From: Algoriphagus ornithinivorans
GTDB taxonomy: Bacteria > Bacteroidota > Bacteroidia > Cytophagales > Cyclobacteriaceae
DNA: 64,000 nt
Direction: 5' to 3'
Assembly (NCBI RefSeq): GCF_900115305.1
Contig: NZ_FOVW01000014.1
Span: 1-64,000 of the forward strand
Shown: in pieces, positions 1-8,411 of the stretch
Position numbering within the stretch: the first letter of the stretch is position 1
Layout: each line of letters starts with the position of its first letter
Notes under the pieces: model-generated
The model's database searches: none
What the model saw: the letters and a program-made list of their open reading frames with translations, nothing else
What the model was told of the DNA's origin: nothing
Program-made: the position numbers and the translations under genes

Positions 1-286
1 CCTCCAGTGATTTACGTCCCAAAGCAGCTTCCAGCTCCTTGATCCTACTTTTTAATACCTGAACCCTATTGTCCTGACTGTCTTTTTCCATAACCATTCT
101 TGTCCCCTTCTTCAAGGTAGTCGAATATTTGTAAAGCCAAGTATATACAGTCTGTTTTCCGCCTATTCCGTATTCACGAACAGCCTGGAGAACTGTTAAC
201 TCTTTCCGTTCTATCTGACCTACAATCTGCTTACGCAAATCCTCACTGAAAATCCGCTGAGCTTTAAGTTGAAATCTTTTTGTCAT
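1..286 (-). CDS. IS3-family transposase OrfA, partial (3' end outside window)
   Basis: The frame starts at an ATG at 286 and stays open for 95 codons to the window edge. The N-terminal half (MTKRFQLKAQRIFSEDLRKQ, then ...IERKELTVLQAVREYGIG) has the look of a helix-turn-helix transposase domain: basic, with a turn around EYGIGGKQTVYTWLYKY. The C-terminal part (IKELEAALGRKSLE) is the start of the leucine-zipper-like coiled coil that precedes the OrfA/OrfB frameshift in IS3 elements. In such elements OrfA binds the terminal repeats, and a -1 frameshift joins it to the DDE catalytic OrfB. OrfB is not visible here. Whether the element is intact or active cannot be judged. Confidence 0.8.
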   Translation of the reverse strand, partial: MTKRFQLKAQRIFSEDLRKQIVGQIERKELTVLQAVREYGIGGKQTVYTWLYKYSTTLKKGTRMVMEKDSQDNRVQVLKSRIKELEAALGRKSLE

Positions 287-334
287 CTTATTTGGTTTAT
301 CGTCCCAACAAAATGTGTCAACTTTTTTCAGGCA
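1..334 (-). mobile_element. End of an IS3-type insertion sequence
   Basis: The transposase reading frame on the minus strand starts at 286. The presumed terminal repeat lies between it and about position 334. Read on the minus strand, the element would begin TGCCTGAAAAAAGTTGACAC, which fits the TG...CA ends of IS3-family elements. The rest of the element lies beyond the left edge of the window, so neither the second inverted repeat nor a target duplication can be checked. The exact end at 334 is inferred from the TG dinucleotide and the T/A-rich imperfect repeat. Confidence 0.6.
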
Positions 335-423
335 TTGTCACCGGATTCTGATCCTTTCAGCAGACAATAAGCCATATTTTTGTCAATATTGGTAAGAAAG
401 CGGATATCCATAAAAAAAAATCA

Positions 424-774
424 TTGACTTTAGCCTATTTCAGAGAATATTGCCTTGCCAAACCGGGTGTATCAGAAGATACTCCCTTCGATGCCAACAC
501 GCTTTGCTTTCGAGTGGGAGGGAAGATTTTTGCGATAACGGATATCGAGCAGTTTGATTTTATCAACTTAAAATGTGATCCTGAACAAGCTATTGAGCTA
601 AGAGAACGCTTTTCTGGAATTACTCCGGGATACCATATGAATAAAAAGCTGTGGAATTCAGTGTCTGTTTTAGGTGACGTTCCCGATCAATTGATTTTAG
701 ATTTGGCAGACCAATCTTATGAGTTGATATTTGCCTCCTTACCAAAAAAGTTAAAAGCCGAAATCCTGCCATGA
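424..774 (+). CDS. MmcQ/YjbR family protein
   Basis: A 116-residue protein of the MmcQ/YjbR family, small proteins with a CyaY-like fold whose role is unclear (DNA binding has been proposed). The family hallmarks are visible: an N-terminal FREYCLAKPGVSEDTPFD, a beta-strand segment RVGGKIFAIT, a KCDPEQAIELRERF stretch, and a MNKKLWNSV segment before the final DLADQSYELI helix. The only start in the expected place is TTG at 424. The frame is open back to 352 but contains no ATG. It sits about 90 bp from the insertion-sequence end, and its stop overlaps the ATG of the next gene (ATGA), so the two are probably co-translated. Confidence 0.85.
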   Translation: MTLAYFREYCLAKPGVSEDTPFDANTLCFRVGGKIFAITDIEQFDFINLKCDPEQAIELRERFSGITPGYHMNKKLWNSVSVLGDVPDQLILDLADQSYELIFASLPKKLKAEILP

Positions 775-1730
775 CATTTTTTTCAGTTTCCAAACTCAGT
801 AAATCATACCAGTCTATCCCCGCTTTGAAAGATTTTTCATTGCAGATGGAAAAGGGAGATTTCATTTCGATAGTAGGTGAAAGTGGTTCTGGTAAATCTA
901 CACTTCTAAGAATCATGGCTGGTTTGGAGACAGAGGATGAGGGTGAAGTATTATTAAATGGTGAAAAAATTCTCAACCCTAAGAAAAAGCTGGTTGCTGG
1001 ATATGATGAAGTCAAGTTGATCCATCAGGATTATCACTTATATCCTAATAGTTCGGTGGAGGAAAATATACTCCGGCCTCTTTTGCATTATGATAAAGCT
1101 TATGCGAAAAGCAGGCTTGAAACCTTGCTTCGACAGTTCGGGCTGGAAGAATTCAGAGAAAGACTACCCAGACAACTTTCAGGGGGACAGCAACAAAAAG
1201 TAGCTATAGCATCTGCTTTGGCCATTGAACCTGAGGTCTTATTGTTAGATGAACCATTTTCCTCTTTAGACACCATTCAAAAGCATCAATTAATAGCAGA
1301 TTTGGGGAAATCCTTGAAGGAAATGAATTCCTCGGTGATTTTCGTGACCCATGATTTGGATGATGCGCTTAGATTAACTGATAACCTGATCATTCTTCAG
1401 AAAGGTAAAATGATACAAAAGGGTAATTCTCGAGAACTTTGTGAGCATCCGAAAACAAGATATGTGGCCCGCCTTTTCTCTCCAATCAATTTGATTCCAG
1501 ACAGGATCAATAATTATTTAAGGCCCAATGAAGTCAAATTGAGGACTAAGGGAGGTTTGTTGGGCCATGTGATAGACTCTCGTTTTTTGGTTCATTACAA
1601 TTCTCTTCGAATCCAATTAAAAAATGGTGGAGATATCTGGGAGGTGGATGATCCTGCCAGAAAATACCAGGTCGGCGATCGTGTGTATTTGCTTTGGGAT
1701 GAAGAGAAGGTGATGCTTTTGAAAAAATAA
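771..1730 (+). CDS. ABC transporter ATP-binding protein, importer type, no permease nearby
   Basis: A 319-residue ATPase with a complete set of nucleotide-binding motifs: Walker A GESGSGKST (36-44), signature LSGGQ (136-140), Walker B VLLLDE (156-161), and an H-loop in FVTHDLDD. After about residue 235 comes a C-terminal extension with a YLRPNEV motif, typical of the TOBE-like regulatory domain in importer ATPases (sugar, polyamine, molybdate or iron type). A dedicated permease and binding protein would be expected next door, but the neighbours are MmcQ (overlapping by 4 bp) and convergent slyD. The substrate is therefore unknown. It may serve a permease encoded elsewhere. Confidence 0.85.
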   Translation: MTFFSVSKLSKSYQSIPALKDFSLQMEKGDFISIVGESGSGKSTLLRIMAGLETEDEGEVLLNGEKILNPKKKLVAGYDEVKLIHQDYHLYPNSSVEENILRPLLHYDKAYAKSRLETLLRQFGLEEFRERLPRQLSGGQQQKVAIASALAIEPEVLLLDEPFSSLDTIQKHQLIADLGKSLKEMNSSVIFVTHDLDDALRLTDNLIILQKGKMIQKGNSRELCEHPKTRYVARLFSPINLIPDRINNYLRPNEVKLRTKGGLLGHVIDSRFLVHYNSLRIQLKNGGDIWEVDDPARKYQVGDRVYLLWDEEKVMLLKK

Positions 1731-1768
1731 AAAACCCTCCAAAGGTTAAATATCCCTTGAAGGGTTTT
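1731..1768. terminator. Bidirectional terminator between ABC ATPase and slyD
   Basis: AAAACCCT (1731-1738) can pair with AGGGTTTT (1761-1768). The A-run on the left and T-run on the right let the hairpin work in both directions between two convergent genes. Confidence 0.65.
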
Positions 1769-1851
1769 GAGCAAATACTTCCAAATCGAATGTCGGTACT
1801 GCCAATTGTCTATTTTTCAGCTTTCAAAATTTAGCATTCTGAATTTAGCTT

Positions 1852-2382
1852 TCAGCCTTCCTCATGTTCTCCATGCTCTCCATGAACATGTCCATGAGAA
1901 AGCTCATCTTCTGTAGCTTCTCTCACCTCAATCACGCTGCCTTCGAAGTGCAGATCGAAACCTACCAATGGATGATTAAAGTCCAATAATAAATTCTCGC
2001 CTAAATCCTTGAGAACCTTTGCCTGCATGGAATAACCGTTTTCATCCATCAAAGGTAAAAACTCTCCTTCTTTGATCATTTCTTCTGTAAAGCCTCTTTC
2101 TTTTGAAAATTGCTCTTTGGGAAGAGTGATCAACAATTCGTCATCAGGCTCTCCATAAGCTTCTTCTGTTGTAAGGCTGAAGTTAAAATCATCGCCTTCT
2201 TTTTTACCGGCTAATAATTCTTCAAACTTTTCCGGAAGTCCACTTTGTCCAAAAAGGAAGTAGAATGGATCTTCTTCATCTCTCACTTCCACGCTGAATG
2301 GCACGGATTCTATATCATCTTCTACTTTGCTAACTTTTAGTTCGTAGGTTAATCCTACCACTGCGTTTTCTGTGATTTTCAT
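1852..2382 (-). CDS. slyD: FKBP-type peptidyl-prolyl isomerase, SlyD-like
   Basis: A 176-residue SlyD-type prolyl isomerase and chaperone. It opens with the FKBP strand (KITENAVVGLTYEL), contains FGQSGLPEKFEELLAGKKEG, the family's 'high potential' loop, and then the insert-in-flap chaperone domain (about 70-130). It ends in the FKBP strands LLLDFNHPLVGFDLHFEG. The tail is rich in His and Glu (HGHVHGEHGEHEEG), as in metal-binding SlyD. No signal peptide is seen, so it is probably cytoplasmic, assisting folding and possibly handling nickel. The 3-bp gap to the upstream methyltransferase gene suggests one transcript with it and the YfhO gene. Confidence 0.9.
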   Translation of the reverse strand: MKITENAVVGLTYELKVSKVEDDIESVPFSVEVRDEEDPFYFLFGQSGLPEKFEELLAGKKEGDDFNFSLTTEEAYGEPDDELLITLPKEQFSKERGFTEEMIKEGEFLPLMDENGYSMQAKVLKDLGENLLLDFNHPLVGFDLHFEGSVIEVREATEDELSHGHVHGEHGEHEEG

Positions 2383-2385
2383 TTC

Positions 2386-3105
2386 TTATTTGATTATGCC
2401 GTATTTCAGGCGAATGCTGATTCTTTCTTTTAATACTTCCCACTTGCTGCGGGGAGTTGATTTTTCCAAAGGTTTGGTAGCCTTGAAAACGAAATATTGA
2501 TAGTCTTTTTCTTCGTAGAAAACGGAGTATGTTTCCATTTTCTCCAAATAGAAACCATTTGCTGTGAGACTTTTGATCAGATCTCCCGAGTCTAAAGGCT
2601 GATCGATCACCTGTAGTTTTTCCGGTTCATTTTCAATCATCCACTGAAGATAACGCGGCGAGGGAATATGTATAAAAACTACAGAGTCTTGGTTTGCATG
2701 TTGTTGTATGGTCTGAAAAAGCCTTTGATGCTGGTCCACTGGGATATGTTCCAATACATCTGGGAATACTATGAAATCAAAGCTTTCTCCGACTTTATGA
2801 AAGTCTGACATATCAGATACTTCAAACTTCAGGTTGCTTTGATCTTTCCATATAGCCTTGGCTTTTTCGATACTTTCCGGGGAAATATCTACAGCCAAAA
2901 CTTCTCCCTCTTTGACCAAATTGGCCAGTAAATAAGATACTGTTCCGATCCCACAACCAACTTCCAAAACTCGGTGATGTGATTTCAAACCAGCCATTAC
3001 TACCTTATCCAAAATGCTGAGATGCCGGGAATTGATTCCGGTTTTCTCCTGCTTTTCGGAAAACTGGTCGTAAAAACTGACTACTTTATCTTTAGGATCT
3101 TCCAT
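2386..3105 (-). CDS. Class I SAM-dependent methyltransferase
   Basis: A 239-residue methyltransferase. Motif I is VLEVGCGIGTVSYLL, followed by the acidic SAM-ribose contact LAVDIS and by FIVFPDVLEHIP, the post-II motif common in UbiE/UbiG-like and polysaccharide-related methyltransferases. The C-terminal part carries basic residues (STPRSKWEVLKERISIRLKYG). The substrate cannot be named. The start overlaps the 3' end of the YfhO-family gene by 14 bp, pointing to translational coupling. A role in modifying surface glycans or lipids with YfhO is only an inference from position. Confidence 0.8.
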   Translation of the reverse strand: MEDPKDKVVSFYDQFSEKQEKTGINSRHLSILDKVVMAGLKSHHRVLEVGCGIGTVSYLLANLVKEGEVLAVDISPESIEKAKAIWKDQSNLKFEVSDMSDFHKVGESFDFIVFPDVLEHIPVDQHQRLFQTIQQHANQDSVVFIHIPSPRYLQWMIENEPEKLQVIDQPLDSGDLIKSLTANGFYLEKMETYSVFYEEKDYQYFVFKATKPLEKSTPRSKWEVLKERISIRLKYGIIK

Positions 3106-5506
3106 TTTTCTCTTTGAATGTCATCACTACTCCACCGATCAAAGCTGCCAGTATAAGGTACTGGAAAATGATCATTGGAGTTTTTGTGGAAAGATAGCTA
3201 CTCGGTGCAAAGGTAAAGACTATTTCATGACTGCCCTGAGGAACATCCAACCCCCTCAATAAATAATTGGTTCGCAGGATAGGAGTTTCCTTTCCATCTA
3301 TGGTAGCGGTCCAGCCTTCTGGATAATATATTTCGGAGAAAACAATCAATCCTCCTTGATCCATTTCCGCTTGATACCGGAGTTCGTTGGGGCTTTGAGA
3401 GGTCAAAGTCACTTGTCCTACTCCTGCACCAACAGATCCAAACTCACTTGTATTCAGAGTAGCTTGGGTTTTGGTGTCAATCTCCCCAATTTCCTTTATT
3501 TCTTCTTCATTGCTTTTAACAGAAGAAACTTGAAGCGGTACCCAGGCAGGACCGTTTGCTTCTGGATTTTGAAAAACAGCATTAGCCTCCTGTCCAGCTA
3601 TCAGGTATTTGGTGTTGAGCATATTGATAACTCCAATGCTTTCCCAAGCAAAATTACCCTCCTGAGCTTTTCCAACAAAGGCCTGAATTTCATCCTGCAA
3701 TTGATAATCAATCAAATCCTGATATCGTCTCAATTTAGCACCGTGGTATCCTCCTAAGCTATATAACCTATAGCTGGTTCTCGCTCCTTGCGTCAAAGAC
3801 TCCGTTAGACTCAAAACTCTGAAGTATCCAGGATCTGCAGTGATTTCCTTTTCTGCAGGAGTTTCAGCGAAAAACTGTCTGGATGGATTTCCCTGAAAGG
3901 ATTCTTCATTTAAATACCTTCTATTGATACTCCACAAATCTATGCTGACTAATAGAATCAATGCTGCTCCCAGAATCATGTCCGATATTTTTCCTTTGAT
4001 TCTGAAATAAACCAAGGCAAAAGCAGCTGCAATCAAGCCAAAGCTTTTCCAGGCAGATGCAGAGAGCATGGCTTTACGGTCTTTTTGTAAAGCGGATGCT
4101 AACCAATCCGGTAAGCTTGAATCTACTGCCCCCTCAAAACGGAAAAATGCACCTGAAGCTACCGCCAAAAGCAATACCAGGCCTCCTACAATGGCACCCG
4201 ATAGGTACAAGGGTTTCAAGTCACCTTTTTGAACCAACCTTTCCAGAGAAATCATTCCCAAGACAGGAATGGCAAAAAGCGTCATTCCCAATGCCATGGA
4301 CACAGCTCTAAACTTGTTGTATCCCGGAAGTACATCAAATAGGAGATAATTAAACCAAGCTAGATTCTTGCCCCAGCTAAGCATCAGTGAAAAAATGATG
4401 ATGACTCCGAAAGCGATCAAACTTTCCTTAGGAGCGGCCCAAAAACCCAGGATTGCCAGAAATATCAAAATCACTCCTCCATAGATAGGACCTCCCGTAA
4501 ATGGCTGATCGCCCCAATAGGTTGGAGCAGATTTAATAAATCCATTGATTTGCGCAGGATCCACTCCATTGCTTCGTAAGGCCTTTTCAGCCTCTGAATT
4601 TTTGGGAAGAGGAGTTTGACTTCCGCCACCGTAAAAATCAGGGACCAAAAGAGTGAGTGTTTCCAATTTACCATTAGACCAGTTGAATGCATAATCCTTA
4701 TCCAACCCGGCGGACTCCGTTTCCAAAGTCGCTTTTCCGCGGGTTGAGTAAGGACTGTATTCCAAGGCCGTAGCCAGTCTTCCCAAATTCCCGCCAACTG
4801 CTAAAATGGCTCCAATAGCTAAATATCCAATCGCTTTTGCAATAGGAGCGATTCCTTCTTTTTTCCAATCAAAAGCAAGCCTCACTAAAACATAAATCAC
4901 AGAGACGATTAAGGTGTAATAAGTGATTTGAAGGTGATTGAATTTAAGTTGTAGCAAAAGTCCGACAGCCAATAAAGCGGCTCCCAAAATATGCTTCTTT
5001 TCAAAAGCCAAATGAATACCTGCAAGAATCAGCGGAATTAGGCATACAGCCCATATTTTAGCATTATGTCCTGCTTCGAGTGAAAGTAGATTGTAGGTAT
5101 TAAATGAAAAAGCAATAGCTCCCGCAATGGCGAATATGGGTCGAACACGAAAACTCAACAATAAGACATACATGCCCAGCATTCCGAAAAACAGCCCGTT
5201 TATAGGGTGAGGAAGACCTAAAGTCAAAACAGATACCAGTGCATTGGTGATGTCGCCGGGAAATTCCAAACTGATAAAATAAGCGGGCATACCTCCAAAC
5301 ATGGAATTGGTCCAAAGTGCCTGCTCGCCAGTCTCCGCTCTATAATCCAAGACTTCTTTGGCAGAACCTTCCCATTGAAGTATGTCGCTTTGAAAGATGA
5401 CTTTTCCATCGAAAACCAATGGAGAAAAGTAAAAAACGATCAGTAAGTAGAACACCCCAACGCCTATTAGATGCGGGAGGATTTGTTTTTGAAAATTCAG
5501 CTGCAT
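3092..5506 (-). CDS. YfhO-family multi-spanning membrane protein
   Basis: A membrane protein of about 804 residues like the YfhO family (GT-C-type membrane proteins linked in Gram-positives to glycosylation of teichoic acids). I place the start at MQLNFQKQILPH, 12 codons inside the longest frame, because the first membrane helix follows directly and the upstream residues look non-coding. At least twelve hydrophobic segments fill the first two thirds, for example LIGVGVFYLLIVFYFSPLVF and AILLLVSIDLW. The large C-terminal part is extracytoplasmic, with YYPEGWTATIDGKETPILRTNYLLRGLDVP being the typical YfhO ending region. The early loop carries GEQALWTNSMFGGMPAYF, also characteristic. The acceptor in Bacteroidota is not known. 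Confidence 0.85.
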   Translation of the reverse strand: MQLNFQKQILPHLIGVGVFYLLIVFYFSPLVFDGKVIFQSDILQWEGSAKEVLDYRAETGEQALWTNSMFGGMPAYFISLEFPGDITNALVSVLTLGLPHPINGLFFGMLGMYVLLLSFRVRPIFAIAGAIAFSFNTYNLLSLEAGHNAKIWAVCLIPLILAGIHLAFEKKHILGAALLAVGLLLQLKFNHLQITYYTLIVSVIYVLVRLAFDWKKEGIAPIAKAIGYLAIGAILAVGGNLGRLATALEYSPYSTRGKATLETESAGLDKDYAFNWSNGKLETLTLLVPDFYGGGSQTPLPKNSEAEKALRSNGVDPAQINGFIKSAPTYWGDQPFTGGPIYGGVILIFLAILGFWAAPKESLIAFGVIIIFSLMLSWGKNLAWFNYLLFDVLPGYNKFRAVSMALGMTLFAIPVLGMISLERLVQKGDLKPLYLSGAIVGGLVLLLAVASGAFFRFEGAVDSSLPDWLASALQKDRKAMLSASAWKSFGLIAAAFALVYFRIKGKISDMILGAALILLVSIDLWSINRRYLNEESFQGNPSRQFFAETPAEKEITADPGYFRVLSLTESLTQGARTSYRLYSLGGYHGAKLRRYQDLIDYQLQDEIQAFVGKAQEGNFAWESIGVINMLNTKYLIAGQEANAVFQNPEANGPAWVPLQVSSVKSNEEEIKEIGEIDTKTQATLNTSEFGSVGAGVGQVTLTSQSPNELRYQAEMDQGGLIVFSEIYYPEGWTATIDGKETPILRTNYLLRGLDVPQGSHEIVFTFAPSSYLSTKTPMIIFQYLILAALIGGVVMTFKEKNGRS

Positions 5507-5600
5507 GAATTGATTTTCGTATATGAAACAGAAAGCATGCAAATTAGGAATTAAAAGGCAAAGAAGAACTGAAAAGTGGATGGATTAGCGTCTTTTAGGC

Positions 5601-5631
5601 TTTCGTTCGGGCGTGAAAATTAGTACTTTTG
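5601..5631 (+). promoter_or_regulatory. Bacteroidota-type promoter before ffh
   Basis: TACTTTTG at 5624-5631 matches the -7 box TAnnTTTG of Bacteroidota primary sigma. TTTC at 5601-5604 is one base off the -33 box TTTG at a normal distance. Transcription would begin about 15 bp before the ffh ATG. Confidence 0.6.
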
Positions 5632-5653
5632 CAGCAAATAGCGGAATAACCAC

Positions 5654-6991
5654 ATGTTTGATAATTTAAGTTTGAAACTGGACCGGGCTTTCAAAACCCT
5701 GAAAGGAACCGGAAAAATCACCGAAATCAACGTTGCAACCACGGTTAAGGAAATCAGAAGAGCCCTAATCGATGCTGACGTTAACTATAAAGTAGCGAAG
5801 GAAGTCACCGATACCATCAAGACTGAAGCCTTGGGGCGGGATGTGTTGATCTCTGTATCTCCGGGTCAATTATTGGTGAAAATCACCCAAGAGGAGCTGA
5901 CCAAATTGATGGGCGGTACCAAGGCGGATATCAAACTCAGCGGAGAGCCTGCGGTTGTTTTGATTTCCGGTTTGCAGGGTTCTGGTAAAACAACCTTTAC
6001 CGGAAAACTGGGAAGCTATTTGAAAAAGCAGGGTCGACAGGTCTTGCTAGTTGCCTGCGATATTTATCGTCCTGCTGCGATCGATCAGTTGAAAGTATTA
6101 GGTGAGCAGATCGGCGTGGAAGTATATGCCGAGCCTGAGAATAAAAATGCGCTGGAAATCGCCAATAATGCGATTGCCTATGCGAAGAAGAGCGGGAAAA
6201 AGACGGTAATCGTCGATACCGCGGGTCGCTTGGCAGTAGATGAGCAAATGATGAATGAAATCGAGGCTTTGAAAAATGCCTTGAAACCATCTGAAACCTT
6301 GTTTGTGGTGGATTCCATGACAGGTCAGGATGCTGTGAATACTGCCAAGACATTTGATGAGCGTCTGGATTTTGACGGGGTGGTATTGACCAAATTAGAC
6401 GGTGATACTCGTGGTGGTGCTGCTATTTCCATCCGTCACGTAGTCAATAAGCCTATCAAGTTTATTTCCACTGGTGAAAAAATGGAGAATCTGGATGTGT
6501 TCCATCCGGATCGTATGGCCCAGCGAATTCTGGGTATGGGTGATGTGATCTCCTTGGTGGAACGTGCTCAGCAGTCTTTTGATGAGGACGAAGCCAAGCG
6601 GATCAATGCTAAAATTCGTCAGAACAACTTCAATTTTGATGACTTCCTATCTCAGCTGGAGCAGGTGAAGAAAATGGGAAATATCAAGGACTTGATGGGG
6701 ATGATCCCTGGAATGGGTAAGGCGATGAAGGGATTGGATATAGATGATGATTCATTTAAGCCGATCGAAGCGATTATTCGCAGTATGACGCCTTTGGAAA
6801 GAGAAAACCCGGATGTAATTGATGGCAGCAGAAGAAAGCGAATCGCAGATGGTTCTGGTAGATCGATTACAGAAGTGAATAATTTAATGAAGCAATTTGC
6901 CGATATGCGCAAGTTGATGAAGCAAATGAACAAAATGGGCGGAGCCAAAGCTGCTATGAGCAGAATGATGCCTGGAATGGGAAGAAGATAA
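5654..6991 (+). CDS. ffh: Signal recognition particle protein Ffh
   Basis: This 445-residue GTPase binds signal sequences together with 4.5S RNA and delivers ribosomes to FtsY at the inner membrane. The N domain (1-90) includes the family's RRALIDADVNYKVAKE. The G domain has the P-loop GLQGSGKTTFTGKLG (near 105-119), DTAGRLAVDE (G3) and TKLDGDTRGGAA (G4 region). The methionine-rich M domain lies at about 325-445, with GMIPGMGKAMKG, SMTPLERENP and a closing MMPGMGRR. Length and domain order are normal. It has its own promoter just upstream and a hairpin terminator downstream. Confidence 0.98.
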   Translation: MFDNLSLKLDRAFKTLKGTGKITEINVATTVKEIRRALIDADVNYKVAKEVTDTIKTEALGRDVLISVSPGQLLVKITQEELTKLMGGTKADIKLSGEPAVVLISGLQGSGKTTFTGKLGSYLKKQGRQVLLVACDIYRPAAIDQLKVLGEQIGVEVYAEPENKNALEIANNAIAYAKKSGKKTVIVDTAGRLAVDEQMMNEIEALKNALKPSETLFVVDSMTGQDAVNTAKTFDERLDFDGVVLTKLDGDTRGGAAISIRHVVNKPIKFISTGEKMENLDVFHPDRMAQRILGMGDVISLVERAQQSFDEDEAKRINAKIRQNNFNFDDFLSQLEQVKKMGNIKDLMGMIPGMGKAMKGLDIDDDSFKPIEAIIRSMTPLERENPDVIDGSRRKRIADGSGRSITEVNNLMKQFADMRKLMKQMNKMGGAKAAMSRMMPGMGRR

Positions 6992-7019
6992 AGGCAGAAG
7001 TATAAAGTAAGAAATCTGA

Positions 7020-7049
7020 AAAACCCGGTCTGAAAGGATCGGGTTTTTT
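7020..7049 (+). terminator. Terminator of ffh
   Basis: A hairpin pairs 7020-7030 with 7037-7047 (AAAACCCG against CGGGTTTT, plus a G-T wobble near the loop), followed by a T-run and lying 30 bp after the ffh stop. Confidence 0.75.
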
Positions 7050-7091
7050 CTTGCTTCTAGCCTCTCGCTTCTAAATTCTATCCTCTAATCT

Positions 7092-7568
7092 CTAATACAC
7101 CTTCTTATCCTCTTTCTTCTTCCAAAGCTCGAAGACTTTTTGGGATTCTTTCCGCATTCCGTTGAGCATGGGAATTTTGCGTTGCGTAGGATCTATCTTG
7201 ATTTCCTCATAGATAAAATCATCATCAAAACCGGCATCGGCTGCGTCTTCTTTGGTGCAGGCATAAAAAACTTTACTCGGCCTGGCCCAGAATATAGCTC
7301 CCAAGCACATGGGGCAAGGTTCGCAGGAAGTGTAGACTTCACAGCCTTCGAGTTGAAAATGTTGGAGGTTTTTGCAGGCATCCCGAATAGCGACTACTTC
7401 TGCGTGGGCTGTGGGATCGTTATTTTTAAGAACGCTGTTTGAGCCTTTTCCGATGATTTTTCCGTCTTTGACGATCACACAACCAAAAGGTCCGCCATGC
7501 CCTGCTTCCATCCCGTTTTGAGCCAGTTCTATAGCTAATTGCAAAAAGTGTTTTTGAGATTCGGTCAT
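7092..7568 (-). CDS. guaD: Guanine deaminase-like nucleoside deaminase
   Basis: A 158-residue zinc deaminase of the CDA/tRNA-adenosine deaminase superfamily. Zinc ligands and catalytic base are present: H55 and E57 in DPTAHAEVVAIR, and C85 and C88 in SCEPCPMCLGA. The region after the zinc site, DAADAGFDDDFIYEEI, and the KKVY end match the guanine deaminase GuaD of Bacillus (guanine to xanthine) rather than TadA, which lacks this stretch. It would act in the cytoplasm in purine salvage. Substrate assignment rests on these motifs only. It is a single gene; the ~1.5 kb upstream of its start is repeat-rich and non-coding. Confidence 0.85.
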   Translation of the reverse strand: MTESQKHFLQLAIELAQNGMEAGHGGPFGCVIVKDGKIIGKGSNSVLKNNDPTAHAEVVAIRDACKNLQHFQLEGCEVYTSCEPCPMCLGAIFWARPSKVFYACTKEDAADAGFDDDFIYEEIKIDPTQRKIPMLNGMRKESQKVFELWKKKEDKKVY

Positions 7569-7871
7569 GAAGTAAAGTTAAAAAATTAAGAACAGTGTAG
7601 TTGGTTATAGAATAAATAAATCAAGAAAAAGGCTTGATTTCTGTGATTCTGCGTCGCTGCTAGATAATTTTTACCGCTGAGACGCGCAGGGCATAAGGTT
7701 ATTTTTATCCTACTTTCCTTTGATGCTCAAAGAGTCAGACTTAGAACTAGGAAAGCCATCTTGCCTTTGGAATAGTGGGGCGGCATTAATAACCAATAAC
7801 TTTTCCTGCCTCCCCGAGCAATTTAAAAAACCACAGAGAGAACACAGGAACATAGCTTCATATACTCTTCG

Positions 7872-8411
7872 CCTCTTCTATCCTTTGCGGGAGATTAAAA
7901 ACTCTTCGTCGCTGTGAGCTTTTTTTAGCTATGGAGTCCAATTTTATTTCAAATCACTTCTCCGAAGCTCTTGTTTATTCTTACTTCAATTTTCTACAAT
8001 CAAAATGCCTCTCCGAGGCTTTGAGCAATTAAACCTGTTTGGAGCACCAGAGGTGCAAGTTGATCATTTGATCTATTTTTTTACCGCAAAGACGCAAAAT
8101 CCGCAGAGGTTTTCGCGGATATAATTTTTTAAATTAGACTTGAAGGGGAGTTTAAATTTTCTTTGCTTCTTCTATCCTTTGCGGGAGATTAAAAACTCTG
8201 CGTCGCTGCGCCGCTGCGAGCTTTTTTTAACCACAGAGGTAAGGGAAGAATTCACAGAGGATTAAAAAAATCTTTATTCTTTTCGGACGATTTTCAATTT
8301 TCTGACTTTAGAAGTTATTCCCCTTGAGACCGCTTCGTTCCTCGCGGTGAAGACTTTAGATTGTAACAAGCAAGTAACCTGCTGCCTACTGCTACTGCCT
8401 ACTTTACTTTG
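7872..8411. repeat. Tandem repeat unit 1 (~540 bp)
   Basis: First copy of a long direct repeat. It runs from the CCTTTGCGGGAGATTAAAAA phrase through GGAGTCCAATTTTATTTCAA, a CTCCGAAGCTC / CTCCGAGGCTT pair, GGAGCACCAGAGGTGCAAG, ACCGCAAAGACGCAAAATCC and GAGACCGCTTCGTTCCTCG to the next CCTTTGCGGG phrase. It resembles unit 2 base for base over most of its length, with scattered substitutions and small gaps. Confidence 0.8.

Noticed and set aside
7720..7917. Short frame in the repeat region (65 codons)
   Set aside because: Its C-terminal part (FYPLREIKNSSSL) is a translation of the dispersed repeat phrase and recurs at the next copy; no promoter or terminator supports it.
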